This document shows positions 37,501 through 45,827 of a stretch of 64,000 bases of DNA, one piece after another. The DNA is taken from assembly GCA_024809215.1 (NCBI GenBank), contig JANUBW010000004.1, forward strand, positions 496,001 to 560,000, in the 5' to 3' direction. Both the position numbers and the translations under genes were made by a program. This DNA is from Niastella sp. OAS944. Its GTDB lineage: Bacteria > Bacteroidota > Bacteroidia > Chitinophagales > Chitinophagaceae. The notes under the pieces are model-generated. The model was not told where the DNA came from, did no database searches, and worked only from the letters and a program-made list of their open reading frames with translations. Each line of letters opens with the position of its first letter. Positions within the stretch are counted from its first letter, which is position 1.

Positions 37501-38937
37501 CCGTTTCTTTTCATCATAAATATTGCAGCTGGTTATGTATGTGCTTTCTTCCAATACTTTAACTCTTGTCCAGGTAACCAGCCCCGTCACCGGCCCGCCA
37601 GTCACTATTGGATCAGGATATTCACCTGCACTTGCATTCAGATAATTTGAATAGCCGCTGTTGTTTAGTGCTGCGGTCAATCCTGTTGGAATGCCATCAT
37701 AATTATCATAGTGTGTTTCTGTTAGCAGTTCATGGATGTAAGCGGTAACATCAGGATAAGCCACACGAACCTTCGCTTCCTCACGGTGATAAGACGCATC
37801 GTTATATTTTGCAGGATCGGTTATTTTATAAGTTGCTACCGGCCGGTCATGGTTATCGTATTGGGTTACCAGCCATTGTTGTTTGGTTGGCAGTGCCATA
37901 ATCGCATCCTGGGTCATTACCAGCCGGTCGCGGGCATCATATACCATTTGCATCACACCTGAACCCGGTACTTTTTTCATGATCATCCGGTTGCGATGGT
38001 CATATTCATACCGGAAACACTGTTCTTGTAAAATAGCTGATGTAACATTCCAGCCGTTTTGGCCTAACAGGTCAACGCCGGCAGGCTGAATTATAGCCCT
38101 TACATGCTTGAAATCATCATAGATATAGTAAGTACATAACCATCCGGGATATCCGACGCCATCACCATTGTCAGCATTCCCACCTGATTGAACTTTCCTC
38201 AAAATCAAATCACCGTCTTTATCTTTAAATTCAATTACCTGTTTACCTTCTTCATCAACTGTCACATTTTTATACAATTCCCCATTCGGGTAAAGACCAA
38301 CCACCTGATAACTTCCCAATCCACCGTCAGCACTTTCATCTACCTTCCAAACTTTAACATCATCATTGGCTGTATTGCTCCAGTATTTTAGCCCAACCGC
38401 TCTACCATCACGAACCCAGCTATTACCTGGTGAATAGCTTTTGGTTACCCGATCAAGAGAAGAAGCCTCATAATCAGTTTTATTATAGAAGAACATTTCT
38501 CCCTGCCCTTTTAAGACGCCATTGGGATTCATATAAAAATATACCTGCTCATCGAATGGATCTAACTTTAGCGTCCCATTGTTTTGCCCTGAGGCATAAG
38601 GAAGATATTTTCTTACCTCCCGGCCGAATTCATCATATTCAAAAGCGTTTACTAAATCAACCGGCTGGCCATCGGTAATCAATGATCCCTGCTTAATTAC
38701 TGTTTGCAAGGGCCTTCCAAGCCCATCGAAATACTCAGTAGTTTGCTTTACCTCCTTAACACCTTTGTTCATTATTTCACCGGCATCACGTACGGGCGCT
38801 TTTGCATCCCAGGTTCTTATGTAAGAAAATTTAGTTGAAAGATTATATCCTTTCGGTTTAACCGGAGCAAGATCCTGAGCCTGTCCCATAACAGATGCCA
38901 GAATAAATATTATTGTTGCATATATATTCCTTTTCAT
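34591..38937 (-). CDS. RHS-repeat polymorphic toxin with GIY-YIG/URI-like C-terminal nuclease tip
   Basis: A 1448-residue secreted protein with a signal peptide (about 1-20, ending GQAQ). A Bacteroidota-type N-terminal domain (DGLGRPLQTVIKQGS near 72) is followed by many YD repeats and the RHS core (YYPFGLTMAG, KKKYNGIEKEDGLGIEIYDA, LDPQIGRWWQIDP, ending DPLGN near 1208). A Gly/Ala-rich hydrophobic stretch (about 1219-1325) leads to a basic tip. The tip has NPYSGRTSGKG (Tyr1359), IRKRDANHH (Arg1374) and AIRGREHKLI (Glu1405), which line up with the Tyr, Arg and Glu of GIY-YIG nucleases. The tip assignment is inference. The RHS shell would encapsulate it until delivery. Confidence 0.85.
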   Translation of the reverse strand: MKRNIYATIIFILASVMGQAQDLAPVKPKGYNLSTKFSYIRTWDAKAPVRDAGEIMNKGVKEVKQTTEYFDGLGRPLQTVIKQGSLITDGQPVDLVNAFEYDEFGREVRKYLPYASGQNNGTLKLDPFDEQVYFYMNPNGVLKGQGEMFFYNKTDYEASSLDRVTKSYSPGNSWVRDGRAVGLKYWSNTANDDVKVWKVDESADGGLGSYQVVGLYPNGELYKNVTVDEEGKQVIEFKDKDGDLILRKVQSGGNADNGDGVGYPGWLCTYYIYDDFKHVRAIIQPAGVDLLGQNGWNVTSAILQEQCFRYEYDHRNRMIMKKVPGSGVMQMVYDARDRLVMTQDAIMALPTKQQWLVTQYDNHDRPVATYKITDPAKYNDASYHREEAKVRVAYPDVTAYIHELLTETHYDNYDGIPTGLTAALNNSGYSNYLNASAGEYPDPIVTGGPVTGLVTWTRVKVLEESTYITSCNIYDEKKRVIQVQTINYTGAADIITNQYSFSGQLLRSHIKHQKGGAKSGSYEVATKNNYDDLGRLISVEKNLNNSGWKLISQMTYDALGQLKNKTLAPGYNNTPGLESLTYDYNIRGWVLGVNREYAKSPSGTEHFFGFDLGFDKKTLGTLGSYHDARYNGNISGTVWKSKGDGQIRKYDFTYDPVNRITGADFNQYNSGFNKTAGIDFSASNISYDANGNLLTMDQTGFKTTGSSSIDRLRYKYESSSNKLKNVIDLDNVPESKLGDFNTSGSHPQKAVKDAYVATPSSVDPYTILDYMYDLNGNMVLDHNKGISSITYNHLNLPQSITVQNKGSIDYVYSASGDKLKKVIHETGKPDKTTLYLFGTYEDDVLQFMPMEEGRIRPVRDGSGALTSFTYDYLLKDQLGNVRMVLTEEQKTNVYHASIEDAARNFEVSLFGEKVNTCAFDKPRMPEPGFDADGSNKKVIRLSGSTADARVGPGVILKVMAGDRIKASAYSWYKTEGMDHTTDPGLISILTNLLGQLSPGISGMAHGTMTGQVTDGVLQPGMESFLGTQAPVPNAPKAYLNWVLLDEEQFKKVDGSCGIVPVPQISPGQGKQLLQANNGSEIEMIKNGYLYVYVSNESKGDVYFDDFHVEHIRGSLIEETHYYPFGLTMAGISSKAFTAGYPENKKKYNGIEKEDGLGIEIYDAQLRELDPQIGRWWQIDPVTDGYENMSPYASMYDNPIKISDPLGNEGDECCWGQIKAVGHFVGGAVVGAVVGTVDNVTGTNFRGKMSSAFEGTGAAAHGWNFGLGASDAAGVVIGAIETAAGGAGMLGGTLATAGTGGAGAPVTVPVTLASAAVAAHGVLTMTNSANNLINQNGRVNAGETTYQTYTKPSKDGGNPYSGRTSGKGTPEQNIRKRDANHHMNETHGPAVLDKSSKNKDAIRGREHKLIKANGGAKRSGGNSGNEINGISDKNKNKKKYLDAADKEGF

Positions 38938-38941
38938 AAAA

Positions 38942-41900
38942 TCAGAGTTGATTAATTATAATATGGGAGCAGCTTGTATCTATTTCAACATCCGACAGGA
39001 TCATTGATTTTCCATAACCTTCATAAGTGCAATCGAGGTTAAAATAATAATCACTATCACCGTATACTTCGTAAACAGTAACTATATACTTTCCTGCCGT
39101 TATATCCATGGTGCCGAATCCGGGACCAAAATCAAATGAGAAATACTGACCTGTTGTTTGATTCTCGAACTCTATCCTGAAATAACTCGACCAGGTGGTA
39201 TTCTGATACCCATAGCTTACCGGTATAGGCGTACATTGTCCCTGAGTGTTTGCGATATTCTGTGCATATTGCACTGCTTTATTATTTGCATCATCCTTCG
39301 ATATGGTAGAACTAATCGTATTCTCCGGAACAGGAACATATAATGGAACAGGCTGTTTATACTGATCGCAGTTACTTTTCGAATAATAACCGCTTTTGTC
39401 GTCATTAAAGTAGAAAGAGTTACATGGTCCGTATTTGTTAGCCTCATTCTGCCCATTGGCATCTATATCTGCCTGCGCCATGGCGTTTGCCTCAGCAAGC
39501 GTTGCAGCAATATATTTATTCGCTTCAACTACATACGTGTATGGCCCGCCAGTAGCGTTGGGACCGCAGTTGGAACGGATAAAGGTTTGCAACTTTGTTT
39601 CGTTCCCTGCAGGTAATGGGCAGGCGCCCACATTGGTACCAACCAAAAACCAACGTTCTGTATTATAAGTACTGCTGCATGGATTAAAGTCAACCTGTCT
39701 TACCTCCTGCTCACCGGTGTTTAACCCATTGTTTTTGCGGCACCGGGTTTCTGCCTGATTTTGCCAATCAGGATACACGGGACAATTTCCGTTTGGCATA
39801 TCCACCCAGCGTGTTTTTCCATAGCTGGAACTACTTGTGTTAACATCTATTTCCTTACGCTGTTCGCCACCTGCCACATATAATTCATTAAAAGCACAAG
39901 GCTTGCACCTGGTTTCCGTTGTAGCCTGCCATACAGGCTCTGAATTTCCTATACAATCTTCGATTTGCCCTGCATAGTTATAGCAGATCTTTTTTAAAAT
40001 GTTTCTATTCTGGTCCCTTACGAGGTTCAATCTTCCATTTGCATCATACTCATAATAAGTTGTGATGCCATTTTCGCTGATCGCACTTGTCATTCCAATA
40101 AGTGGATCGTAAGTATAGGAAGTTATTTGTGCATCACGCGGGTAAACTCTGATATCGTCGTAAGCATCACCACCAGACAAAGCGAAAGAATTACCTGTGT
40201 AATCGGCTCTTTGCAACTTCCATTCACCGTTTGTCCTGTACCAATACTCAATAACAAACGGCCGGTCATTTGGCCGGCTAAAGAATACCGTATAGGCTCC
40301 GCTTATAAACTTCAGACCAGTGTGTGCAGCTCCCTGTATTGCAACAGGATCATCCTCAAAATTCTCGGCGTAAAACTCGGTATTTGTTGCATTCTTACAC
40401 TCTGCCACGGCGTATTGATCATTATATCCCAGCTTATAGCTAACTGCTGCATTATTGTTATAGGTAAATTGTATCAGATTCCCTTTATTATCATATTTAT
40501 CATAAGATAGCTTCGCCTTCATTTTCGCATCCAGGGAATTTACTTCGCTTCCCTGTCCGGCTGCTATACTAAAACCAGTATAATCAGTTTTAAGAACCGG
40601 TAAACGTGACTCCAGTTTAAACGCTTTATCGGGCAGGCTGGTATAAAACGCATTCCCAGCCCTGTTAATAGAGACACCTTTGAACGTTTTTATCTCAGCG
40701 GACAACAGTTTTTCAACACCGCCTGTCTTTATTGATTTTATAATTTCCAACGGGCTTGAGATCATATTATTTTGCTGTAAAAAACTCACCGGGTGAGTTT
40801 GGGCGGCAGGCGTAGCCGGCGAACCTGTTACCACTTCATTTGGGTAACGGTAAGAAGTTATCAATTCTTCTCCTTTGCTATTCAGCGTTCGCTCAGCAGT
40901 AACCTGATCTTTATCGTTATACTCATAAAATGTTTGGATAGTAATGGGGTCGGTTGATGTAAATAATGTTGTACTTTTCTTTGTCAACCGGTTCTTACCG
41001 CACTCAATATCATAGTTACCTGCTCTGAAAAAAGAATTAATGCTCGCATAATAACGGCTGTCTAATTCCGAATAAGGTTCAGCTACAGCAAACCCTTTAA
41101 CTTTTAGCCCCTGGTATCCAACAAAGCTCCCAGCATAATCGAGCATTTCCTGCTGCACCAATTTGTATTGTGCATTCTCAAAAGAATACACTTTTTTTTC
41201 CCGCAGCAACGGCTTATCCCAAAAACGGTAACGGCTAACATATTGCGGATAACCAGTATGGTATTGCATATTTCCCGTTGCACATGGGTTTCCTCCTACA
41301 TATACATAATAGGCCTGTGCAGAGTACTGTAAACCCGCATCATATTTATATGTTACTTTGCCTTTCTTAATTGATGAATTTGAAGAATTATAATATTCCG
41401 TTACCTCCGGGTATACAACATAACTGGAAAGAACACCACCCGGATCAATATCTCCCTGTACGTTGGTAGAATAATTCAAAACTCTTTGCGCAATCACTTT
41501 TCTGCCAACATCTTTCGTTGCTATCCTGATAGATTCATCTATAAATGATTTGTAATTAAATTCACCAAGGTTATTAAAAATACCGTATCCGTTCTCATTT
41601 GCGCCGTAAACATAATCCCTTATCAGCGTTTCATCTTTAACAAGATCATTGCTTTTTATTCGTTTGATCCGAAGACCACCGCCTATTTTTGTGCCGGATA
41701 CGATTTGAAATCTGTTGGACTCATATTCATATTCAGTACTTCCTCCTGTTGGATATACAATTCGCTTTAAAGAATACGAGGTGGGAAAATTATCGTTCTG
41801 ATAAGTTCTTATGCTGCGTTCAGTGAGGAAATACCCAACTTTTGTTTTACCCGATGGCACAGGTCCGCTTAATGCATACTGTATCTCATCGTTACCGAAT

Positions 41901-43180
41901 TCATCATGGAAGTAAGCATTATATCGATTTCCCTGTGTATAATATCCCCATTCATCCGGAACAGCTGCATCGACGGAAATAAAGGGCATATAATATTCTA
42001 AATTATATACCTCAGGCGTAGCGCCATTTTGGCCGGTAATGGTAATGGAATTCAGCAGCGTTTGCGGGCCGCTTATATTGTATGAGAAATTAATTATTTT
42101 AAGTAATTGTCCGGCTACCGAAAACACCTCTATTTTCGTCACCATGTTATTATCCGCATTCCTTGTAAATCTGATCAACTCGTTATCTGAGTTAATTTCA
42201 CCTACATAAAAGGTTTGGTATTCTGTATTGGTACCTTCGGAAGTATTAAAACTGGAATAAACAGATGATTCATCATTAGCCCCGCAGGCAAAAGCCTCAC
42301 TTATTGTGAAGTCTCTTAAATAAGGTTTCCATCCGCCTGCAGTCCCCCGTTTATATTTGAAATGCAGTTTGTCACCCACCGGCGTTACAATATCTGTTAT
42401 CGCCCAGGCAGAAGCAGTAAAGGTACCAGCGCTATTTGTTTCAAAAACATTGGTATTGGTCTTCGACATTTCTTCACCGGCATAATATTTAACACCTGTT
42501 TCATCTGTTAAACTAAAACCGGTAATGCCATAAACACCAGCTGCTTCGTTGAAGCCTGTACTGTAATTAATATTAAGGTTCGACCTTTCAAAAGTGGCAG
42601 TGGTTTTATTTACTCTATCTGTAATAATAAAAGTACCGCCTGCTGTCGGCAAATTAAAATTGAAATGATCATACTCCCCATCAAGCAAATCGTCATTGAA
42701 TGACGTCGGCCTGTTGTTAATGCCATTTGAAATAAATTTTGAAAGATATTTATCCCTTGCTAAATTATAACCGCCATAATATGCCGGATCAATAAAATAC
42801 TGCGACGGCATTGGCTTTTTTTCATCGGGAAAACCATACACTGTTCTCGACACCCTGTAACCGGTGCTTAATGTCCAACCCACTCCCACTTCACCATTCT
42901 CCTGGTGATACTTAATTCCGCTGGCATGGTAGGATAAACTAATAGGTACATCGAGACCGTCCATTTTAATTGTGTATAGCGGAATTGAAATGGAAGGAAT
43001 CCCGTTATACATAGAGACGTCATAATTAAGATACTTCACATACTCCTGGCTTTTGGGTGATGGCGGAAGAACCTGAGGAGCATTTATCTGGCCATAACTT
43101 ATTTCACAGAATAAAAAAATAAATACGCTAAAAATCGATAGCCCTTTCAAACGCATAAAGTCAAATGTTTTTTTAATCAC
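38942..43180 (-). CDS. Giant RHS/YD-repeat-like secreted protein without obvious toxin tip
   Basis: A 1412-residue protein with a signal peptide (ending EISYGQ). The N-terminal part has LPPSPKSQEYVKYLNYDVSM and GIPSISIPLYTIKMDGLDVP, typical of the Bacteroidota RHS partner proteins. YD-like repeats follow (YTYDPLIGMTSAISENGITT, YYEYDANGRLNLVRDQNRN near 1085). The C-terminal 250 residues carry DUF5977-like repeats (NEANKYGPCNSFYFNDDKSG) and end without the RHS core DPLG motif or a nuclease-like domain. It is 4 bp upstream of the toxin gene on the same strand, so the two are surely co-transcribed. It may assist secretion or form a shell with the toxin. A start at 43156 is also possible. Confidence 0.8.
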   Translation of the reverse strand: MIKKTFDFMRLKGLSIFSVFIFLFCEISYGQINAPQVLPPSPKSQEYVKYLNYDVSMYNGIPSISIPLYTIKMDGLDVPISLSYHASGIKYHQENGEVGVGWTLSTGYRVSRTVYGFPDEKKPMPSQYFIDPAYYGGYNLARDKYLSKFISNGINNRPTSFNDDLLDGEYDHFNFNLPTAGGTFIITDRVNKTTATFERSNLNINYSTGFNEAAGVYGITGFSLTDETGVKYYAGEEMSKTNTNVFETNSAGTFTASAWAITDIVTPVGDKLHFKYKRGTAGGWKPYLRDFTISEAFACGANDESSVYSSFNTSEGTNTEYQTFYVGEINSDNELIRFTRNADNNMVTKIEVFSVAGQLLKIINFSYNISGPQTLLNSITITGQNGATPEVYNLEYYMPFISVDAAVPDEWGYYTQGNRYNAYFHDEFGNDEIQYALSGPVPSGKTKVGYFLTERSIRTYQNDNFPTSYSLKRIVYPTGGSTEYEYESNRFQIVSGTKIGGGLRIKRIKSNDLVKDETLIRDYVYGANENGYGIFNNLGEFNYKSFIDESIRIATKDVGRKVIAQRVLNYSTNVQGDIDPGGVLSSYVVYPEVTEYYNSSNSSIKKGKVTYKYDAGLQYSAQAYYVYVGGNPCATGNMQYHTGYPQYVSRYRFWDKPLLREKKVYSFENAQYKLVQQEMLDYAGSFVGYQGLKVKGFAVAEPYSELDSRYYASINSFFRAGNYDIECGKNRLTKKSTTLFTSTDPITIQTFYEYNDKDQVTAERTLNSKGEELITSYRYPNEVVTGSPATPAAQTHPVSFLQQNNMISSPLEIIKSIKTGGVEKLLSAEIKTFKGVSINRAGNAFYTSLPDKAFKLESRLPVLKTDYTGFSIAAGQGSEVNSLDAKMKAKLSYDKYDNKGNLIQFTYNNNAAVSYKLGYNDQYAVAECKNATNTEFYAENFEDDPVAIQGAAHTGLKFISGAYTVFFSRPNDRPFVIEYWYRTNGEWKLQRADYTGNSFALSGGDAYDDIRVYPRDAQITSYTYDPLIGMTSAISENGITTYYEYDANGRLNLVRDQNRNILKKICYNYAGQIEDCIGNSEPVWQATTETRCKPCAFNELYVAGGEQRKEIDVNTSSSSYGKTRWVDMPNGNCPVYPDWQNQAETRCRKNNGLNTGEQEVRQVDFNPCSSTYNTERWFLVGTNVGACPLPAGNETKLQTFIRSNCGPNATGGPYTYVVEANKYIAATLAEANAMAQADIDANGQNEANKYGPCNSFYFNDDKSGYYSKSNCDQYKQPVPLYVPVPENTISSTISKDDANNKAVQYAQNIANTQGQCTPIPVSYGYQNTTWSSYFRIEFENQTTGQYFSFDFGPGFGTMDITAGKYIVTVYEVYGDSDYYFNLDCTYEGYGKSMILSDVEIDTSCSHIIINQL

Positions 43181-43630
43181 ATTATGTCAATAAATTATGT
43201 ATTGTGTTAAAAGTGAAACACAATGCAGCAAAATTGAAGGAGTAATAAATCAGGTGTAGCTTCTTCGAGAGGCCTGAAGCATAAAAAGGAAGAACAACAA
43301 GTGAAGTTTCTGAAAAAGGAATAGGTTCATATATAGTTATTAGTTAGGTTAATGTTATATCAAATGTAAAGTAACCGTTATAACAAAAAAACAATCTTTA
43401 GTCACTTATGGACAACTGTGTTATTTAAGCAATAGATGTGCAGTATCGGCCAATAAGTGTGTAAGAAGATATAATGATCTTTAACAAAAAAACAGCCGCA
43501 AAAAACCGCAAGTGCAAAGTATAAGCAGAAGGCCTGCAGATCATCGATGTCGCCCGAACCTAAGTGTAAGTGTGTACCAAGACCCGCAGCAGGTACACAA
43601 TTTGCAGCAATGCAGAAACAATAGATACTT
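43181..43630. other. 450-bp divergent spacer between the RHS operon and the sugar dehydrogenase-like gene
   Basis: No credible gene is visible. It should hold promoters for both directions, but no clean TTTG/TAnnTTTG pair was found. Two hairpins are visible: GCTTC/GAAGC at 43259-43280 and GTGTACC/GGTACAC at 43572-43598. A short CGCCCGAAC (43551-43559) resembles part of the E1/E2 core, without repeat arms. Confidence 0.4.
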
Positions 43631-44962
43631 ATGAACAAGCAATTATATCTCATAATCCTAACCGCTGCATTCCACAGCTGCGGTAACAATCCCAATGAAA
43701 AAACAAATGAGAACGTACAACGTCCCGATACGGTGGCCACTGCATATCAGCAGCATGTACAGTTGCCTGCGCCTTTTGCCACTAAATCGGCCCAAAAATA
43801 CAGTAAGGTCATCGGCTGGCCTGCCGGCAAAACACCAACGGCCCCGGCCGGTTTTCAGGTGGGGAAATTTGCAGACAGCCTGAACAATCCCCGCTGGATC
43901 TATGTGGCCGCCAATGGCGATATTTTTGTATCAGAAGCATCTACTTCAGTAAGCGCCGTTAAAAAAGTAGCCGGAGTATTGAGCGGTAAATCAAAATCGC
44001 AGAACCTGGGCAACTCTGCCAATCGTATAACGTTATTCCGCGATACCAACGGCGATGGCACCCCCGATTATCGCAGCGTGTTCTTAACCGGCCTGAACCA
44101 ACCATTTGGCATGCTCATCATTGGTAAAACCTTTTATGTGGGCAATACCGATGGCCTTGTAGCCTACCCCTACGAATACGGCCAAACGAAAATAACGGCC
44201 GCAGGTAAAAAGATAGTGGCATTACCCGCAGGTGGTTACAATAACCACTGGACACGCAACCTCATCACCAATAAAGACAGTTCAAAGATATACATCAGTG
44301 TAGGTTCGGGCAGTAACGTGGCCGAGCATGGTCTTGATAATGAAATACGCCGTGCCAACATTCTGGAAGTAAACCCCGATGGCTCTGGTGAACGCGTATA
44401 TGCAGCTGGTTTAAGAAACCCCGTAGGTATGGGCTGGGCGCCCGGCACCCAAACGTTATGGACAGCCGTTAATGAACGCGATGAGCTGGGCGATGACCTG
44501 GTGCCCGATTATATGACCTCGGTTAAAGAAGGCGGCTTTTATGGCTGGCCTTTTGCTTACTGGGGCCAGCACGAAGACCCGCGCATGAAAGACAAACAAG
44601 ATCCCGAGCTGGTTAAGAAATCTCTTGTGCCCGACTTTTCATTAGGCCCTCATACCGCTTCATTGGGATTGGCGTTTGATGAGAACCGTATCTTTCCGGC
44701 CGCGTATGCGGGTGGTGCATTTATAGCACAACACGGTTCCTGGAACCGCGCAGTGATCAGCGGTTACCAGGTTGTGTTTATTCCATTTCAAAATGGTAAA
44801 CCTACAGGTGATGCCCAACCATTTTTATCGGGTTTTATAGCCAATAAAGATAACGGCGAAGTATATGGCCGGCCAGTGGGTGTGTTCTTTACAAAAAACT
44901 ATATGCTGGTTACCGATGATGCCAGCAATACCATTTGGTGGGTGAAGGCAACAGGCGGTTAG
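43631..44962 (+). CDS. PQQ-dependent sugar dehydrogenase-like (sorbosone dehydrogenase family) lipoprotein
   Basis: A 443-residue exported protein with a lipobox (LTAAFHSC, Cys17). It reads as a six-bladed propeller of the soluble glucose/sorbosone dehydrogenase family: VGKFADSLNNPRWIYVAANGD near 77, GLNQPFGMLIIGKTFYVGNTD, GLRNPVGMGWAPGTQTLWTA near 258 and FIAQHGSWNRAVISGYQVVF near 369. These enzymes oxidise sugars or aldehydes with PQQ in the periplasm, though many family members have unknown substrates and PQQ dependence is not proven. It is convergent with, and directly abuts, the thioesterase gene. Confidence 0.85.
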   Translation: MNKQLYLIILTAAFHSCGNNPNEKTNENVQRPDTVATAYQQHVQLPAPFATKSAQKYSKVIGWPAGKTPTAPAGFQVGKFADSLNNPRWIYVAANGDIFVSEASTSVSAVKKVAGVLSGKSKSQNLGNSANRITLFRDTNGDGTPDYRSVFLTGLNQPFGMLIIGKTFYVGNTDGLVAYPYEYGQTKITAAGKKIVALPAGGYNNHWTRNLITNKDSSKIYISVGSGSNVAEHGLDNEIRRANILEVNPDGSGERVYAAGLRNPVGMGWAPGTQTLWTAVNERDELGDDLVPDYMTSVKEGGFYGWPFAYWGQHEDPRMKDKQDPELVKKSLVPDFSLGPHTASLGLAFDENRIFPAAYAGGAFIAQHGSWNRAVISGYQVVFIPFQNGKPTGDAQPFLSGFIANKDNGEVYGRPVGVFFTKNYMLVTDDASNTIWWVKATGG

Positions 44963-45385
44963 TTACAGCTCGCCATCCCACTCGGGTGCACCGGTAAGTT
45001 TTTGTAATAAGTTTTCGGGCAGAAAAGGTCTGCCGCCACCAGCCTTTACACAGGTACCCGAGAAAACTGCTTTGGTAACTACTTTGTTATTAAGCATAAT
45101 GGTTTGCTTAAAATGAAGTACCGTTTTATTGCTTTTATCAAGCAGCAGCTGGCAGGTAACCTGAAACTCATCGCCCTTTTTTAATGAGCGCACAAATTGC
45201 AGGGTATATTTCGAAAGCACCATGTTCACGCCATTTCTGGCCTCTTCTTCAAAATTGAAACCCAACACTTCTTTAATATAATCGTGGCGGCACCATTCCA
45301 TGTAGAAAGGATAATACAGGCCATCCATAATGTTTTGAAAATCTATGTGTTCGTCTTTAGCGGTATAGGTCTTTATAAATTCCAT
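44963..45385 (-). CDS. Acyl-CoA thioesterase-like hotdog protein (4HBT family)
   Basis: A 140-residue protein. FQNIMDGLYYPFYMEWCRHDYIKEVLGF (read in short pieces, residues 17-44) follows the 4HBT pattern D-x-x-x-H/Y-Y-x-x-x with an aromatic-rich first helix. The remainder alternates beta strands (LQFVRSLKKGDEFQVTCQLL). Such proteins hydrolyse acyl-CoA thioesters in the cytoplasm. The classical Asp-x-x-x-x-x-x-H/N motif is only partly kept. Its stop is adjacent to the stop of the convergent dehydrogenase-like gene, with no bases between. Confidence 0.7.
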   Translation of the reverse strand: MEFIKTYTAKDEHIDFQNIMDGLYYPFYMEWCRHDYIKEVLGFNFEEEARNGVNMVLSKYTLQFVRSLKKGDEFQVTCQLLLDKSNKTVLHFKQTIMLNNKVVTKAVFSGTCVKAGGGRPFLPENLLQKLTGAPEWDGEL

Positions 45386-45489
45386 AAGTTTTGCCTTTTA
45401 AGCAGCGCAAAAGTACAGCAAGCGGGCAAATTGCCTGTATTAATTAATCCACAATATATTGATTATGAAGGCTCAACTCAGGTGAGATC

Positions 45490-45524
45490 AAAAAGAAAGC
45501 CCCGGTGTAGACACATCGGGGCTT
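45490..45524 (-). terminator. Strong intrinsic terminator with no upstream gene
   Basis: AAGCCCCGGTG (45497-45507) pairs with CATCGGGGCTT (45514-45524), allowing one G-T pair. On the minus strand it is followed by TTCTTTTTGATC. The only minus-strand DNA in front of it is the gene-free region up to 45827, so it may end a small RNA or mark a lost gene. Confidence 0.7.
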
Positions 45525-45712
45525 CAGTTAAAGTACTAATTAGTGTACTATTAAAACAACTAAAGTGTAGGTTTTGACTAAAGCCGGTCCGTGAATTTTG
45601 GGATTATTATGGGTCACTAAGTGTTTACCCTAATTATTTGGCGGAAACGGCCTTTGCATTGCCTTTCTCTTTTATATGGAAAGTCTTTTAAACCATTGGT
45701 TTTCCATCTATT

Positions 45713-45774
45713 TACCATTCATCCTCCATTCATCTTCCATTACCTAATGGAGGATGAATGAAGAAAGAATGAAC
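45713..45774. repeat. Inverted repeat element E12, CATTCATCCTCCATT arms
   Basis: CATTCATCCTCCATT (45716-45730) is perfectly inverted at 45746-45760, with further ATTCATCTTCC and GAATGAAGAAAG units on the two sides. It lies 54 bp upstream of the nucleotidyltransferase-like gene. Confidence 0.75.
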
Positions 45775-45827
45775 GTATAATGATTATGCAATATATTTTC
45801 AGTATCTTCAAAGAAAACGCTTAAACC

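Larger units (their letters stand above)
45386..45827. other. 440-bp divergent spacer with orphan terminator and repeat E12
   Basis: No credible gene was found between the thioesterase and the nucleotidyltransferase-like gene. The spacer contains a strong minus-strand terminator at 45490-45524 that has no gene in front of it, a palindrome AGTACTAATTAGTGTACT at 45532-45549, and the inverted repeat E12. Confidence 0.5.

Noticed and set aside
43545-43570. Core-like CGCCCGAAC segment, possibly another repeat element
   Set aside because: The match to the E1/E2 core is short and there are no repeat arms, so chance is a sufficient explanation.
43402-43740. 112-codon minus-strand frame opposite the start of the dehydrogenase-like gene
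   Set aside because: It overlaps a clear lipoprotein signal peptide on the other strand and resembles no family.
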